A stretch of 64,000 nt of DNA from Montifringilla adamsi (GCA_017590115.1 JAGGNK010008670.1:1302001-1366000); one strand, 5' to 3'. Numbered from the stretch's first letter, positions 24,512-37,311 are shown. The notes: a model not told the origin generated them from the letters alone. Translations and numbers: made by a program.

Positions 24512-26356
24512 ACTCAGAGTGGGTTTTCCAGGATCTTAAGGATGTATTGCCAAGGTAAGGGAGTCACTTATCCACAGTAAAACCAAAATGCCTCTTCTAT
24601 TGATTAATTAATAATTTATTCTTACTCCTTTTGCCTTCCTTTCTGCCTGCAGGCAGAACCCAAGCATGAGGTGACTGGAGCAGGTAATGAAGAATTCATT
24701 AGAAGTGGGTCTGTGGGTGACCTCAGTGCAGAGAGATTGAATCCCTTGCCCTGTCAGGATCCGTGTTTGCTGATGGAAAAGGAGCTGAGCGGCTTGGGTT
24801 GGCTCCCTGCAAGGCTCAGGATCCAGGGAGTGCCCAGGGAACACCTGAGCATTTTTGGGGTGATGGGTGAGGAGTCCCAGAGCTCTGCTGGCAGAGCTGC
24901 TGGTGCTGGGAGGCAGAAGGAAGCAGCTGAGAGGCCAAACCAGGACAGTTTCCTCCCAGTAAGTCAGCCAAAGGCTAATGGGAAGCAGAGGAAGGGTTTT
25001 TTCTGAAAAGGACTGAGACCTCCATATGCCCAGAGCAGCTCGAGGGTCACTTGCCTTTGACCGAGATTTGTTGCTATTGTTGTCTAAGCTGTCTTGGCCT
25101 TGTTTTTCTTTTTGTTTGCTAAAAATCCCCTTTTAGGACTCAAAAGACTGGCCATTTATTTAATGGGCAGAAGCATATGGGATGATTTCTTTTCCTTTCA
25201 CTCCCAGACAGCTGGAAAAGTCAGCGTGGATGGGACACGTGGAGCAAAACTGTGCAGGAGGTGCTGGGGAACCACTGGCTCTGGAAAAGAAATCATTTTA
25301 GTTCAGAGTAACCATTTCATTTTCATTCATTAAGTACTTTCTGTGCTAAGTACAAAAATCTAAGTTTTGTGTTCAAATTCTGTAGTTCAGACTGTCAGTT
25401 AGTGATGGCTGTCAAATGAGCTTCTCTGCTAAATTCAGGGACTGTGTTGAGGGAATTATATTTCTCCCTGTTTCCAGAAATAGGTTTTGGAATGCATTTG
25501 AAGGCAGTATCTTCAAAGACACACATTCTTTTAAGCTGTTTAAAATTTTCCAAACTATCCGCTCCTTAAAACTGCCAGCCACCATGATTGTCCTTTTATA
25601 ACTATATAATTTGCATTATCCTGGGTTTTGGGTGGAATCATTCCTTGAACGTGGAGTATCCCTGCTGAAGGAGAGTTTTGTTTGCCCACATGTCCAAGCA
25701 CACAGAGGCTCTGAATGTAAACATGGAGTTTTGGGGTTTTTTTTTCCCTGGGACACCTTGTGTTGGGAGAGCAGCTGACTATTGTTTTAATGGCCTCCCT
25801 TAATCTGGGCAGGAGGAATCCAAACTGAATGATCCAGAGCTGTGCAAATCCAGTTAGTGTGAGCTGTAATCTCTTTACTGGGTTTAAGGAGTTGGAGTGG
25901 CACTGAGACACCCTGCAGATACTGAACAGCAGAGATACAGTAATCACCTCACCCTGCACCCTGCTCCTGCATCCTGCACTAAAACCACCAGTCCCCAGCA
26001 AGGATTTAGGGAAAACCCAGCCCCAAACCAGCAAACTGCTCCTCAGAGCAGGCAGAGGAGGGGCAGGTCACAAACAGCCCATCTGAAAGATAATGCTGTG
26101 GTAAAGTGAAATTGAAATTCACATTAAAATATTTAACTTGCTGTTGCACCTCGTATTTTGGATTGGGAGTGCTTTTTCTGGAATGAGCTTACCTGCTATG
26201 GAGATCATAAACCATCCATGGCTTTGATTAGGAAGGGAAGGAGAATCTTTGTTTGGAGGAAGCATTTCTAATCCTGGTCTAATTTTGGACCTTTCTGTTG
26301 TTTGGAATTATAAAATAATGTGACAGACTGAAATGAAATAATCTAAATTGTTGATC

Positions 26357-26627
26357 AGTGATAGGACATGAGAGAATAGTTTTAAATTAAGAGAAGAGGG
26401 ATGTAGATTGGATATTGGGAAGGAATTCCTGGCTGGGAGGGTGGGCAGGCCCTGGCACAGGGTGCCCAGAGCAGCTGTGGCTGCCCCTGGATCCCTGGCA
26501 ATGCCCAAGGCCAGGCTGGACAGGGCTTGGAGCACCTGGGACAGTGGTGTCCCTGCCATGGCAGGGGTGCCACTGGGTAGAATTTAATGTCCGTTCCAGC
26601 CCAAATCTCTTTGTGATTCCATGATTC
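26357..26627 (+). mobile_element. CR1 LINE 3' fragment
   Basis: This is a nearly full-length example of the 3'-terminal CR1 module. It has an AGTGATAGGACATGAG start, GGATATTGGGAAGGAATTCC, GGCAGGCCCTGGCACAGGG, CCCTGGATCCCTGGCAATG and a GTGTCCCTGCCATGGCAGG segment, and ends in the TTGTGATTCCATGATT tail microsatellite. Confidence 0.94.
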
Positions 26628-26768
26628 ACTTCCAGGCTCTGGTTTCATCCTTGGCACCTCCTGGGCAGGTGCAGGGCTTCCATCCCAAATCTCTCTGTGA
26701 TTCTATGATTCACTTCCAGGCTCTGGTTTCATCCTTGGCACCTCCTGGGCAGGTGCAGGGCAGGTTGT
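26601..26768. repeat. 84-bp direct tandem duplication spanning a CR1 tail
   Basis: The copy starting CCAAATCTCT at 26601 recurs at 26685 almost unchanged, through GATTCACTTCCAGGCTCTGG and CACCTCCTGGGCAGGTGCAG. The few differences indicate a fairly recent duplication. It includes the last CR1 bases plus about 57 bp of flank. Confidence 0.93.
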
Positions 26769-27810
26769 TCCTGCTCAGTAGGAGTGAAACCCTACAGATA
26801 ACCTGTGCTTCCATTTTTCTGCTTCCACACCCTTTCATTGGAGTGATTTTCCATTGAAGAGGGAAAGCTCTTGGATCTTCCCAAGGAGAAGAGACTGGCC
26901 AATACAAATTTTCCATTCTGGGAACTTCTGGGTCTGGTTCCCATAGCAGATTTCCAGATGCAGAGGCTGCTCTTGACCTTTGTGTCCTTCTCTGTTCCTT
27001 GAGAATCCCCTGATCCTTTCTTGGAATGAAGCTCCTTCAGTTCCCCAGCAGGATGGGGTGATGTTCCCCATCAGTCCCCGGAGCAGAGTGGTCCTTGTGG
27101 CAATAATTCAGTATTGTGTTGGGTTTATTCCCTTTTTAAAAATTTTTTTTTTGGAGATTATGGCAGCCTGATGCATTGCACTTTTTCTGGGGGAAAACTC
27201 TGGGAATGTCTCCCACTCCAGCCATTGACTTCTACATTATTTGCAGTGTAAAAACCAACACCTTCAAATATCCATGAAAACAGGGCTGGGAAATGCTTTG
27301 GGTGCCTTCCAGGGTAGGAATGGGGAGACCCAGAGGGAACATCTTGGATTCTGCTGGATCCTACCTCGCTCCTCAGCTGCTCCCAGCAGCTGAAGTTCTT
27401 GTAATACAAGGCCCATGTAATGGTGAATTACGTTGGGAATGATTTTTCCTGGGCTGAAATCGAAGCAGCAGGATCAGTCCATTCTCTCCACATGGATTAA
27501 GGAATTGATCAGGCAGGTCTGCCTTGGCTGCTCAGATCAGAATCTTTTGAGGCTGCTTAATGGGATCATGCTGTGTCCAAGAGGGAAAAGGAGGTTTTCC
27601 ATTGATTATTGTCAGGTGGGCACTGCTTGTGCTTTGAAAAATGTTAGGGAAATCCAGACAATGGATTTCTGGGAGAGTGTTCAGCACAGGAATGGGGAAT
27701 GCAGGGCCAGGGGTGAGAAGACTTCACGTGCCTGTCTCTGCCATCTCCCTTTTTCCTTTTTATTTCCTCCTTTACTCTGCCTTTATTTCCTGGCCATGTT
27801 AAACAGTGTT

Positions 27811-27825
27811 AAAAAAAAAAAAAAA
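27811..27825. repeat. Poly-A tract, 15 bases
   Basis: A homopolymer within unremarkable intron. No retroposed gene was recognised upstream of it. Confidence 0.9.
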
Positions 27826-28360
27826 GCCTGGGTGAAGTTTTGGATGATGCTGCAGTGGGAGTTTGTGCTGGGAGTTAATTTACAGGTCCCCTGTGAGTCA
27901 GGAGCATGAAGAGGGAAGAGAAGGAAGGGGTTTATATGGAGTGGGAGCCACTAAATCTGATTTAAAGGGTCACAATGTGTTTTTTATTGAGGAGGACAAA
28001 AGATTAAAGTCCATCAATTAATTTATTTAAAAAAACAAAGCAAGCTTTAGGCCCCAGAGCTTGTTAGAAAGTCTTTCCAAGAGCTTTAAAGATAATTTTA
28101 ATAGTTCTGTTGCTTTTTTCCTTTTTCTAAAGATTCAGGCTACAGTAACTCAGTAAATTGATAGTAGATAATTAGGTCTTGATGTTACAGGCTCAAAATT
28201 TTATACACTGTAGGTTTTTAGATACAATATTTGAAAATTCTGCCCTGCACTGTAATGTAGTCTGACTCCTGCCTTATTTTTAGGTTGTTCTTCTCACATT
28301 GCTATGGGAGAGGAATTTTTTTCTGACAAAGCTTCCTAGGGTTTGAAAAATGTATTTGCT

Positions 28361-28600
28361 CCAATGTCCAGCCTGGCCTTGGGCACTGCCAGGGATCCAG
28401 GGGCAGCCCCAGCTGCTCTGGGAATCCCAGCCCAGCCAGGAATTCCCAATTCCTAATCTCCCATCCATGGCTGCCCTCTGGCAGTGGGAGCCATTCCCTG
28501 TGTCCTGTCCCTCCATCCTTGTCCCCAGTCCCTCTCCAGCTCTCCTGGAGCCCCTCCAGGCCCTGGCAGGGCTCTGAGCTCTCCTGGAGCTTCTCCTCTC
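28361..28600 (-). mobile_element. CR1 LINE 3'-region fragment lacking its tail
   Basis: Antisense CR1 starting within the 3' module (ATGTCCAGCCTGGCCTTGGG). It continues through TGGGAGCCATTCCCTGTG, CCTGTCCCTCCATCCTTGTC and CCAGTCCCTCTCCAGCTCTC. The last ~90 bp of the CR1 3' end are missing. Adjacent GC-rich sequence to about 28960 is not recognisably CR1. Confidence 0.9.
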
Positions 28601-29759
28601 CATGGTTGCTTGGTTCTTTTCCTTCTCTGTACTGCAAGTTTTGGAGCCAGTTTTGGAGCAGGGCCCAGCGGTGGCACCAGAGGAAGGGCAGGGGCTGGTC
28701 CCAGGGATTTGCCCCTGGAGCAGAGGGGCTGTGGAGCCTCCCAGGGACAATTCCAGTGCCCTGCCCTGGGCTGGCCCTGCTGGAGCAGGGTGGCACCAGG
28801 TGAGCCCTTTGGTCCCTCCCAGCCTGAGCCGCCCTGGACTGGGCACGGAGCAGAAATCTGGGAAGGGCTGCAGAGGTTCCCCCATGGAAATGAAGCCCCA
28901 GTGCAGGTGTTGCATTGGAGCTGCTTCAAGCATTGCTGGTAAAGGGTTCATCACCACTTATTTTTAAAAGACATTCCCCTTCAGTGCTTTACAAAGCTCT
29001 GTCCAAATTGTTTTGGTAGCAGTTCTGAAATTTTTACTTGTCTTGGATAAATGATCCTTCCAGTAAGAGCCAGGGCTTCTCTTCTGCTCCAAAACACTTC
29101 CCATATGGAGAATATGTGGTGAAATCCCTTTTTCAGTCAGTCTGGGAAGGGCCATTTTGGGAGCCCACGATCCAATTTCAGCGTGGCACTTTTCACACAT
29201 GGTCCCAGTGATGTTCCTGCCTGCCAGCAGAAAGCCAGGGCTCAGTTTTCCAGGCACTGCCTTCCCCCTGCTCTGCCTTTAATCTCGTGCTGTGTTTATG
29301 TAATGCAATAGAAATGTTGCTAACGTGATTATACTTTTCTATCTTATTAGCTTCAATACTGAGCACAATAAAATGGAAAACTGTTTAAATGTTATGTTTA
29401 AGTGCTTGAGATAAGAGTTCTTGTAAATGAAATGTGATTACATTTCTGTAATAGATCTTCTCTGTCTGCTCGGACTTTGTTGAGCAATGTAATTCTTTTG
29501 GGATTGCTGTTTCTAAGTTTGATTTTTTTTTTTTCTTCAATTTTGATAGAAACAGCCATGTAAAATGTTACACACCACCAGACAATGCACAGCAATCTTT
29601 TGAAAAGGCAGGGTTTCCTGTGTAAGGCACAAAACCACTGCTCCATAGTTCTCTTTGTGATAACCAATTTGAATTAAACATAATTCCCCAACATCACCTT
29701 GAATTTCCATCTGTGTAACCCCCATGTTCTTAGGGGTTTTGCATTTACCTAATGCTCTG

Positions 29760-30420
29760 GGCTATTTTCCCTCAGCACGGATGGCAAACTGTGACTATCT
29801 CCAAACTGGAGATGATATGAATAACAATTGTTTGCTGATCTTCCCCTGTATCTCCCTGCATAACCTGCAGCCTGCGAAGGCTGAGGAAGTGGCAGATAGC
29901 TTTTGTCATCCCTTATCCGGGCTGTACACTTGTAAGGAAGAGCAGGGATAATCGCCTAAATCTAATTAGGGGTTAAAAGAGGCCATGACTGTGATGTGGC
30001 AGTGAGACACCTTACTGTAGCAATCCTGTTTGCATTAGAAAAATAAGGTTGTCATATTGATTATTCAAATGAGCTTCTATTGGCCATGGCTCAATGGCTG
30101 CGTCGCAGCTGAAGCTCTGCAAGGTCCCAGCTTTGGAGCATACATTATGTGATGTCTTGTTTGCTGATTTCAGGGCTTTAAACCTGAGGCTCAGGGAGTT
30201 TTGTCCTGAGAATTAAGGGTTTAAGTGACCACTGGAAAATGAAGTTGAGCTTGCCTGGGTGATGGCTGAGATTGCTCAAAGCCATTCAGTGGAGGCCAAT
30301 GAATTTGCTTCACATCTTTTATGGAGAAATCAGTATTGGAGTTAACAGATCTTGTTTGTGCATTAATTGATGTTTAGTTCAAAGTCAAACAGAGCTGAAA
30401 AGAATAAAGTAATTGCATTC
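29760..30420. promoter_or_regulatory. Candidate conserved non-coding / enhancer-like block
   Basis: Repeat-free, even-composition sequence. It has GATA-type (CAGATAG, CTTATC), CCAAT-type (CTATTGGCC) and TAATTA-like (TCTAATTAGG) cores, and an ACAATTGTTTGC stretch. The short open frames have no coding character. The call is inferred from texture only. Confidence 0.3.
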
Positions 30421-31099
30421 AGATCAATTCCACGTCCAAGAGATAGTGAATTCCCCCGGCTCTGACTCTGGGGGCTGCCTTTTCATTTTTAAAAAAATGT
30501 TTGTCTGGTGCTGGGCTATTACAGCTTCTCAAATACTTCTCAACACTTGGCTTTTTGTCACTCCCAGTCAGGTCTGTGGCATCCTGCAAGTGCAGGAGAT
30601 GCTTCAGGATGTGCTGATTTCAGCCTTCCTCGTTACCTGGTGACGTAAATGCCAGATGCAGAATGGGAAAAAGTGTTTAAAAAGACAAATTTATTAATTT
30701 TTAAAATTATTTTTTGGCCCTTTTGTAGTACATCAAGTACCATGTGCTAGGCTCTGTTGTATGTACAAATGCTGGACATTTTTCTGCTGTTCCTGCCATT
30801 GGTTTGTGCAGCTTCTGTCATTACAGATTTACAAGGAAGGCTCACCTTGAATCCCAGACGTGAAGCAGAGTTTGCAAATTTTACCCCATAGTTGAAATTA
30901 TTTCCCCCATTTCACCTGCAGTTTGAACATTGGTCACCCCAGCTGTTGGCTGTGCTGGATTTCTGCTGCTAAAAAAATACATCTAGAGACAACTAAACTG
31001 TTTTATCCTCTTGTACATAGGTACAAAGTTTCCAACTTGGCTCTTAAATTTCTTCAGTTGATTCTTCCAGTTTCTTCCATTCTCTGCTTTTGGTATACT

Positions 31100-31212
31100 G
31101 GGTGAGGAAAATTTTACTCACCAAAAAATTTACTTTTGTAAATTTTTTGTGAAAAGTAAATTGTAAAATTTACTTTTACAGTTAATTTTTTTACTGTAAA
31201 AGTTTTTCACCC
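31100..31212. repeat. Nested AT-rich inverted repeat
   Basis: The outer arms GGGTGAGGAAAATTTTAC (31100-31117) and GTAAAAGTTTTTCACCC (31196-31212) are imperfect reverse complements. Inside are further self-complementary TTTACTTTTGTAAA-like arms. It could form a long imperfect hairpin. No transposase was seen. Confidence 0.75.
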
Positions 31213-32304
31213 AAATGCTGACCTGGTTGACTGAAGCCATGATGACCAGAGGAAGGGGATTTTTAAAATATAGATATTTTAAAAAAATCTATATTTTTAT
31301 ATATTTTAATTTAAATTTAAATAATATTTGAATAAACTTAAATATTATTTTTCTATGTGTCTAGAACATTCTGACTTGTTTGAAAAGTCTGAAAATGATC
31401 AAAAATGTTGATGTAACTCTGCAACATCTTGCTTGGACAGGAAGTTAAGCAGTGGCTTATCCCGTGCTGCCTTTGTGTGCAAGTCCTGAGCTTTGTGCTG
31501 AACCCATGGGTGTGTTTGACTGCTTGGAACAGTTCCAGTTCCACCTTCTGGGGACACCCCTTTGTGGCACTTCTTTGCAAGACACAATCATTTTGTCTAT
31601 TGAAATTGCAACTTTCAGCCCAAACTGAAAATGGTGGAAAAGCCAATATATGAGGGGGTTTTTTTAACAGTATCAAGGTGCTGTTTGTGGAGATCAGCCC
31701 CTCATTTTACATCTTCATTTGAAATTATCAATTTATTTATTAAATTTTTATTTTCTCTTAATCCCTTTCAGCCACAAGTGTTGTAATGTTCTCTACCACA
31801 TTCTTCTTCCACCAGCAGTTAGCAAAAAATGCAGTTTATTCTGATTGACATCAGTGAGACTGGATGTGTCCCTTAAAGAGAGGGAAATAAGACAAATATT
31901 AGGAGTGTTGCAATAGGGAAAATCCTTAATCCTGGGGGCATCATAGAGGAAGAATTTTCGGTTGACAAAGAGGTTTTTGGCTGCTTCTCCTTTGAGAAGT
32001 TATAAAAGTTCAATTCACCCACGAGCTCAGCTGACTCTGGGCTGGCTGAGGTCACCACCTTGAAATTTGAGGTAAAAATAAGCATTTTAATGTAAAGCAT
32101 CATTTTGGGCTTGTCTTGCAGCATTAGTCTGCAGTGATTCAGGAATGGTTGGCTCAGTGGTTTTTGAAGATATTTGCCAGCCTTAGTGAGAGCCAGGGGA
32201 GGTTCAGGTTGGAATTTCCTCCCTGAAGGATTGGTTCAGCCCTGGAGTGGTCAGAAAATTGGATCTTACATTTCACAACCTGATTTAATTGCAGGATTTG
32301 GTCA

Positions 32305-32353
32305 AAGGTTGGACTTGATGGTGTTGGAGGTCTTTTCCAACCTCAGTCATTCC
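32305..32353 (+). mobile_element. CR1 LINE 3' tail fragment (older subfamily)
   Basis: GGTTGGACTTGATGGTGTTG followed by GGAGGTCTTTTCCAACCTCA is the 3' end of the CR1 subfamily with the TCTTTTCCAACC signature. Only about 50 bp are recognisable. Confidence 0.75.
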
Positions 32354-32944
32354 AGGAGGTCCCTCCTGAGCAGCAGCTGGGGGAGTGCTGGAGGGGACAG
32401 GTGACACAAAAATCTGGCTGCAGTTCACTGGGTGGGTTTGGAACTCGAGGTGTTTGTGGGGTTATTCCCCTGGTCCCTTGCACATTTGGGATTCTTCCCA
32501 CCAGTGTCAGCTGGATCATCTGCATTCCCAGGTCTTCTGCATGGGCTGGGAGCCCTCTGGGAAGTGCTGCCCTGGGAGGATCTGGCCACTTACTTGGCCT
32601 TGTATTGTAAACAGAATATTTCACTTCACCTCCAAGATTAGCAGGTACGACAGGAGGTGCTGGGTTTAACCATCAGCCTCCAAATTCCTTAAGATCCAAG
32701 TTTCCTTGGAGCCTGTCGTGTTATGGTGCTCAATTCCTTCAGGAATCTCTTCACTCTATACTAAAAAAACAGCCTTTGAAGGAAATCTTGGCTGCAGAAT
32801 GAGACATGTCTTATATTTTTGGGTTTTTTTGGTCTCATTTTGGTGGTAAGTCAATAATGTGCAACACTAATTATTTTCATTTCATTGGAGAAACGCCAAA
32901 ACACGAAATGCTTTTGGGAGATTCTGGGGGAAGGTGTCCCAGCC

Positions 32945-33011
32945 TGTGGTGGGGAGCTGGAAGGGGATGGGTTTAAGGTCCCTTCCAACCGAAACCATTC
33001 TGGGATTTTGG
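32945..33011 (+). mobile_element. CR1 LINE 3' tail fragment
   Basis: A GGGTTTAAGGTCCCTTCCAA-type tail followed by CCATTCTGGGATTTTGG marks the sense CR1 end. It is strongly 5'-truncated. Confidence 0.85.
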
Positions 33012-35280
33012 CATTCCTGGTCTAGACATTGGCTGGCACTTGCTTGGGTGTTTGTTCCACCCTGCAAAGCCATTCCTGCTCTGTTTCCACTGGCCACTTT
33101 CTCTGGGAAGTGCTGGAATGAGAAATGCCAAAGCAAACAGATGGCATTCGTTTTTCATGGCAGGAAAAGGTTAAAAGCAAATTACTGAGAGCAAGAGAGA
33201 GAAATGAGTGGGGCCAGTGTGGTGTGTAAGAAGTTTAGATTTATTAATCGGTGAAATGGGGAGCCTGAAGGAGCTTCTGGTGCAACTCAAGGAGCATGAA
33301 GAGCTCAGGCAGCTTTGCTTGGTGCTTTTGGGGTTTTTTAGGCTGTCAAATTTCCTACCAAAAATACAAATTGTGATTTAGGGGAACTTGCAGCTCTTTC
33401 CTTGTTCTCACCACGCTGTGTTGGACATCAGACTCCAGCCTGTATCTGTGTTTTCAGCCCTGCCCCAAAGGTGCCCAGCCTTGTTTTGGGCTGAATCCTG
33501 TGAAAACCAAGGTGGGAACTTCAGTGATCCCTGTCCATCTCCTCTCCTTCATGAGCTCCAAGTAGTTTTAATTTGATTTGATTTTTTCCCCTCATGTTTT
33601 TATTAATTTCGAAGCATTTCCAGGTTATTTTTGTCACTGTCTGTTAGGCTCGGATTTGGTCAGATGCGTTTGAGACTTGCAATCAGTTTGTCTTTATTTC
33701 ATTTTGATGAAATATTATTTCTTCCTCTTCAATTGTGACCAGGAACTTGAGGAATTCCCCCTCAAGCTTGAGCAACTTTAGCTTTCCCTTTTAAAATTTT
33801 ATAAATTTGTCTTGCGACGCAGCCCAGCATGGAAGTTGTTGGAAGATGCAACTTCCTTCCTTACTGGAAGTTGGACTGGGCTGCTTGGAATGAGCATCTT
33901 GGAGAGACCAAGAGATTTCCAAAGGTTTTCCTCAGGGCTACATTGAGTTGAGATAAAAAAAATGTGGAGGAAAGTCTGAAACTCAAATCTCTTCTGACCA
34001 AAAAAGCTGGGTTGGGTGAGGAGATGAAATATTCTCAGATCAAGTGGATTTGCTCTTTCTTCAGGAATAGGGAAATTCTTGTCTTGTGCAGGAATGAAAA
34101 GCTGGGCTTGTGTGACATATCTGAGACATTCTGAGGATATTCTGAGATCAGCCTGGGCTGGGAGGAATTAAACCAAAGTCACCTGCTCAGCACAGAGCAG
34201 CATTTCCAGACTGGTTTTATCCCTCCCAGCAGGGATGCCTAAAAACCCACGAGGTTTCAGGCTGCTAAAATGGGACCAGATGCAGTCCCAAGAGCTGGAA
34301 TTCCAGCCCAGTGGGAATTTGTGGGGCTCAGCTGAACTTGACCATGGCTCCCAAAGGGCTGCACTCCTCTTCAGGGATATTGGAAGTGTTTTTTTAGTCT
34401 TTGGTTGTCAAACCCAAGGGTCGCTGGGTGGTCCTGCTCCTTCCCTGAGCTGTGGAGATGAGCTGTTTGTTGGTTCATGGTTGTTTTTTAATCAGGTGTT
34501 TATTTTTCAGCCGTGCTGATGCCATCCTGCTGCTGGCTAGAGAGCACATCCCAAACTTCTCTTGGGTTTTTTGGGTCTTTATTAATCTTCCTGAAAGTCC
34601 TGACCTGCTGTTTGAATCTGTCACTTCCTCTTAATTTCCATTCTAAGTGCAACATCTTGTGCTCTTTCAAAGTCCTTCAAAATTGTGTGAATTTTCAATT
34701 AATTTTTGTTTTAGTTTCTGTCTTTTTGGGACAGAGGGGGCAGTAGGGCAACAAAACCAGCAGTGTGCTAGTACTTCATAGAGGCATTCAGGTTTGGGTT
34801 TATTAAAGCATTTTATTAATTATAAGAACATCTCTGTGTTTAGAAGCTTTGAAGAACTTGTGAAGTGCAAAGAACAAAAATGAAGCCGTAACTTGTGTTT
34901 AGATTTTCCATACAAGAAAGCCTGAATAGAAAGGAACATTTGCATGAGAAGGGTGGGGAAGAAGTTGTCTGACTTCCAGTGGTGGGTTAGAAAAATAATC
35001 AAAAATCTGAGTTCTGCAGATAGAATAAGAAGTGGTGGGTGAGGTGGTTTCCTGGGTTTGAGGAAAGGGATTTTGAAATTAATAAAGTAAATTAAATGTA
35101 TGTACAGCTCTGTACTGGTTATAGGTTGGATAAGCTGAGCTCAGTTCAGATATTCAATATAAATTTAGCTTTGTTCTCTGAACTGAGATCTATGGGGATC
35201 AAAGAAGGAAGGAACAAATTGGGGAAAAAAAGAGAGTAATTTGTTTCTAAAGTCAGTATAGAAGCTTTAAATAGCCAGTG

Positions 35281-35334
35281 TAGAATCCTTGAGCTTGGAA
35301 AAAATCTCCAGGATCGTAAATCCCAACCTTTAGA
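35281..35334 (-). mobile_element. Degenerate CR1 tail
   Basis: AGAATCCTTGAGCTTGGAAA, then TCTCCAGGATCGTAAATCCC and AACCTTTAG, resembles the reverse complement of an old CR1 3' end (AGAATCATTGAGGTTGG type). The match is weak. Confidence 0.45.
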
Positions 35335-35559
35335 TATGAATATGCAGTAATAGAATGAGATCTGTGTGAGGGAACCAAGGCTGTGCCTTGTAATGTGAAT
35401 TTTGAGCAGTGAGCAAAAGCTTGAGGAGTTTTATTCACAGGTCTTAGTGCAAAGTTGTGTGCCAGCAAATAAGTTTAAAATACTTAATAAACTTCTACAA
35501 GATTGTCTCCTCTTGGGAAGAATTCATGGCACAGAGTGTTAGCAAAGAATTACTTAGCA

Positions 35560-36780
35560 AATAATTAATTCAGATAAATTGGAGGTTGCCTTGTTTCCTA
35601 GGCAGAGAGCCTTTAATTGGTAACTTTATTTTTACTGAATATTTAATGAGCAACTGGCAAATGTTTCCCTAAGCACAATTTTCATGAGCATTTACTGTTT
35701 TTTGAGCAGTTTATAATGAATTTAGACCAAGATGGAGCCGCTCAAACACGATGTCATTTCAGTGTGGTGTGAAGCATTTCCCAAAGATTATTGCAGAACT
35801 TGTTTAATGTGCATAGAGAGTTTAAAAAACCCAACCCCAAACTAAACAGGCTTGAGGTTTCCTTGTGGGATTTTTTTTTTTTTTATCACCAGACTGAGGG
35901 CCTGAAGGAATAGAGGAAGTGAATGGACACCAATGTATCCAAATATCTCATTTTGCCTAAAAGCAAGTGCCGGCAGATAAATGCCCATAAAGGGATTTCT
36001 TTCTTAAGCCCCATGGATTTTTTTTTTTCTGCAACTTTTTGTGTGAGTTCGAAATGAAAACCATTCATCCAGTGCCCCAAAGAAGGGCCTTATTGAATGG
36101 AATAACAGTGTAATGTACCATTGAAGGCAGGATTGAAAGTGATTATCTTGTTAACTCTTGACAGTTACCGCCAGCTTGAAATAGAACTGGCAGGCTTGAT
36201 TTGCAAATGAATTAGAGCTTTTTCATTTGGTGCCAGGATCATCTTTTTATATTCTGATATGACAGATGCTATGTTCCATGCTTTTGTTTCTCTTCACTCT
36301 TCTACTTGCAAATAAAAAACAAAAGATTATGATAGTAATTTTATTTGCATCTTTTCTCTAGGAGTTTATTCTTTGTCTCGAAGTTTTTAATCTTATATTT
36401 TTTTCAAGAATTTGTTTAAGACTAGTATTGTTCCCGCAGAATAAAATTTCATTAGGTTAAGTACAGTAGTAATTGGGTGAATGAGGGGGATTTAGAAGCT
36501 TTCAGCAAATGGAAAATTGATTGTACTCAAATTGTTTTAGTGCTTAGAACATTTAAATTTCCTCCCTGACTTACACTTGCATTTAATATTCCTCAGTACC
36601 AGGAGCAGAGGAGAAGCTCCCACAGTTTCCAATATTTCTGCTAATGGCAGCACACGTGTAATTAGTGGCAGCCTCGGTGCTGTGTTGATATTCTGCAGCC
36701 ATCCCAACCCAGATGGGGAGGTGTTGGGTATGATAATTATTGTGCTCTCCCTCTATGTTCCTCATTAACCTGTAACACTC
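35560..36780. promoter_or_regulatory. Candidate conserved non-coding / enhancer-like region
   Basis: This region is largely free of recognisable repeats. It holds a perfect POU-type palindrome ATTTGCAAAT (36199-36208) followed by GAATTAG, several AATTAATT and TTTATTT cores, and a second dense part at 36577-36780. Open frames of 60-64 codons on either strand look like chance. The call is inference. Confidence 0.3.
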
Positions 36781-37193
36781 TCTACCAGTCCAGAGAGTTT
36801 TTCCCGTAGTTGTGCTTCCCAGGACTGGAACTTGCTGGGCTTTGTTTAATATTCAGCCCAGCCTTGTGGGCATTTCCACTGCCGGGCTCGCTGCTCCTTC
36901 TGTAATCTGGTTTGTTCTTTGGGGCTAATTAGCAGCACTTCCGACTGCCACTGATGTCCATTATGGAAATGTTTTCCTACACTTTCACCTACAGGATGTG
37001 TTTTAATTGAATATCTACTAAATAATATTACAGAGAAGGTAAACCAGGCCAAAGTTGTCTAATTTATTTAAGGCTGGTTAACAGAGACAGTGACATTCCA
37101 GAGCCTGATGTTTAATTGCCTGTGTTTGCTGGGAATGCAGACAGGGAGGAACAAGATTGCATTCCTGGTGAAGGGAACAGGAGCAGAAATCCC

Positions 37194-37311
37194 ACCCAGC
37201 CAGCCAGAACCAGGGGAAAATCCAGCCAAAACCAGGGAAGAGCCAGCCCAGCCAAAACCAGGGAAGAGCCAGCCAAACCAAAACCATCCAAAACCAGGGA
37301 AAAACCAAGCC
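37194..37311. repeat. Imperfect tandem repeat based on AGCCAAAACCAGGGAAGAG
   Basis: About five degenerate copies of an AACCAGGGAA-centred unit of roughly 20-33 bp, purine-plus-C in composition. The Pro/Lys/Gln-rich open frames here and the Trp/Phe/Gly-rich ones on the other strand are artefacts of the repeat. Confidence 0.85.

Noticed and set aside
28280..28957. 225-codon open frame on the - strand
   Set aside because: It runs through a CR1 copy and GC-rich sequence, has no family resemblance, and other long frames overlap it on both strands.
31100..31212. Inverted repeat as a DNA transposon with transposase
   Set aside because: There is no coding sequence or clear target duplication; only the hairpin geometry is supported.
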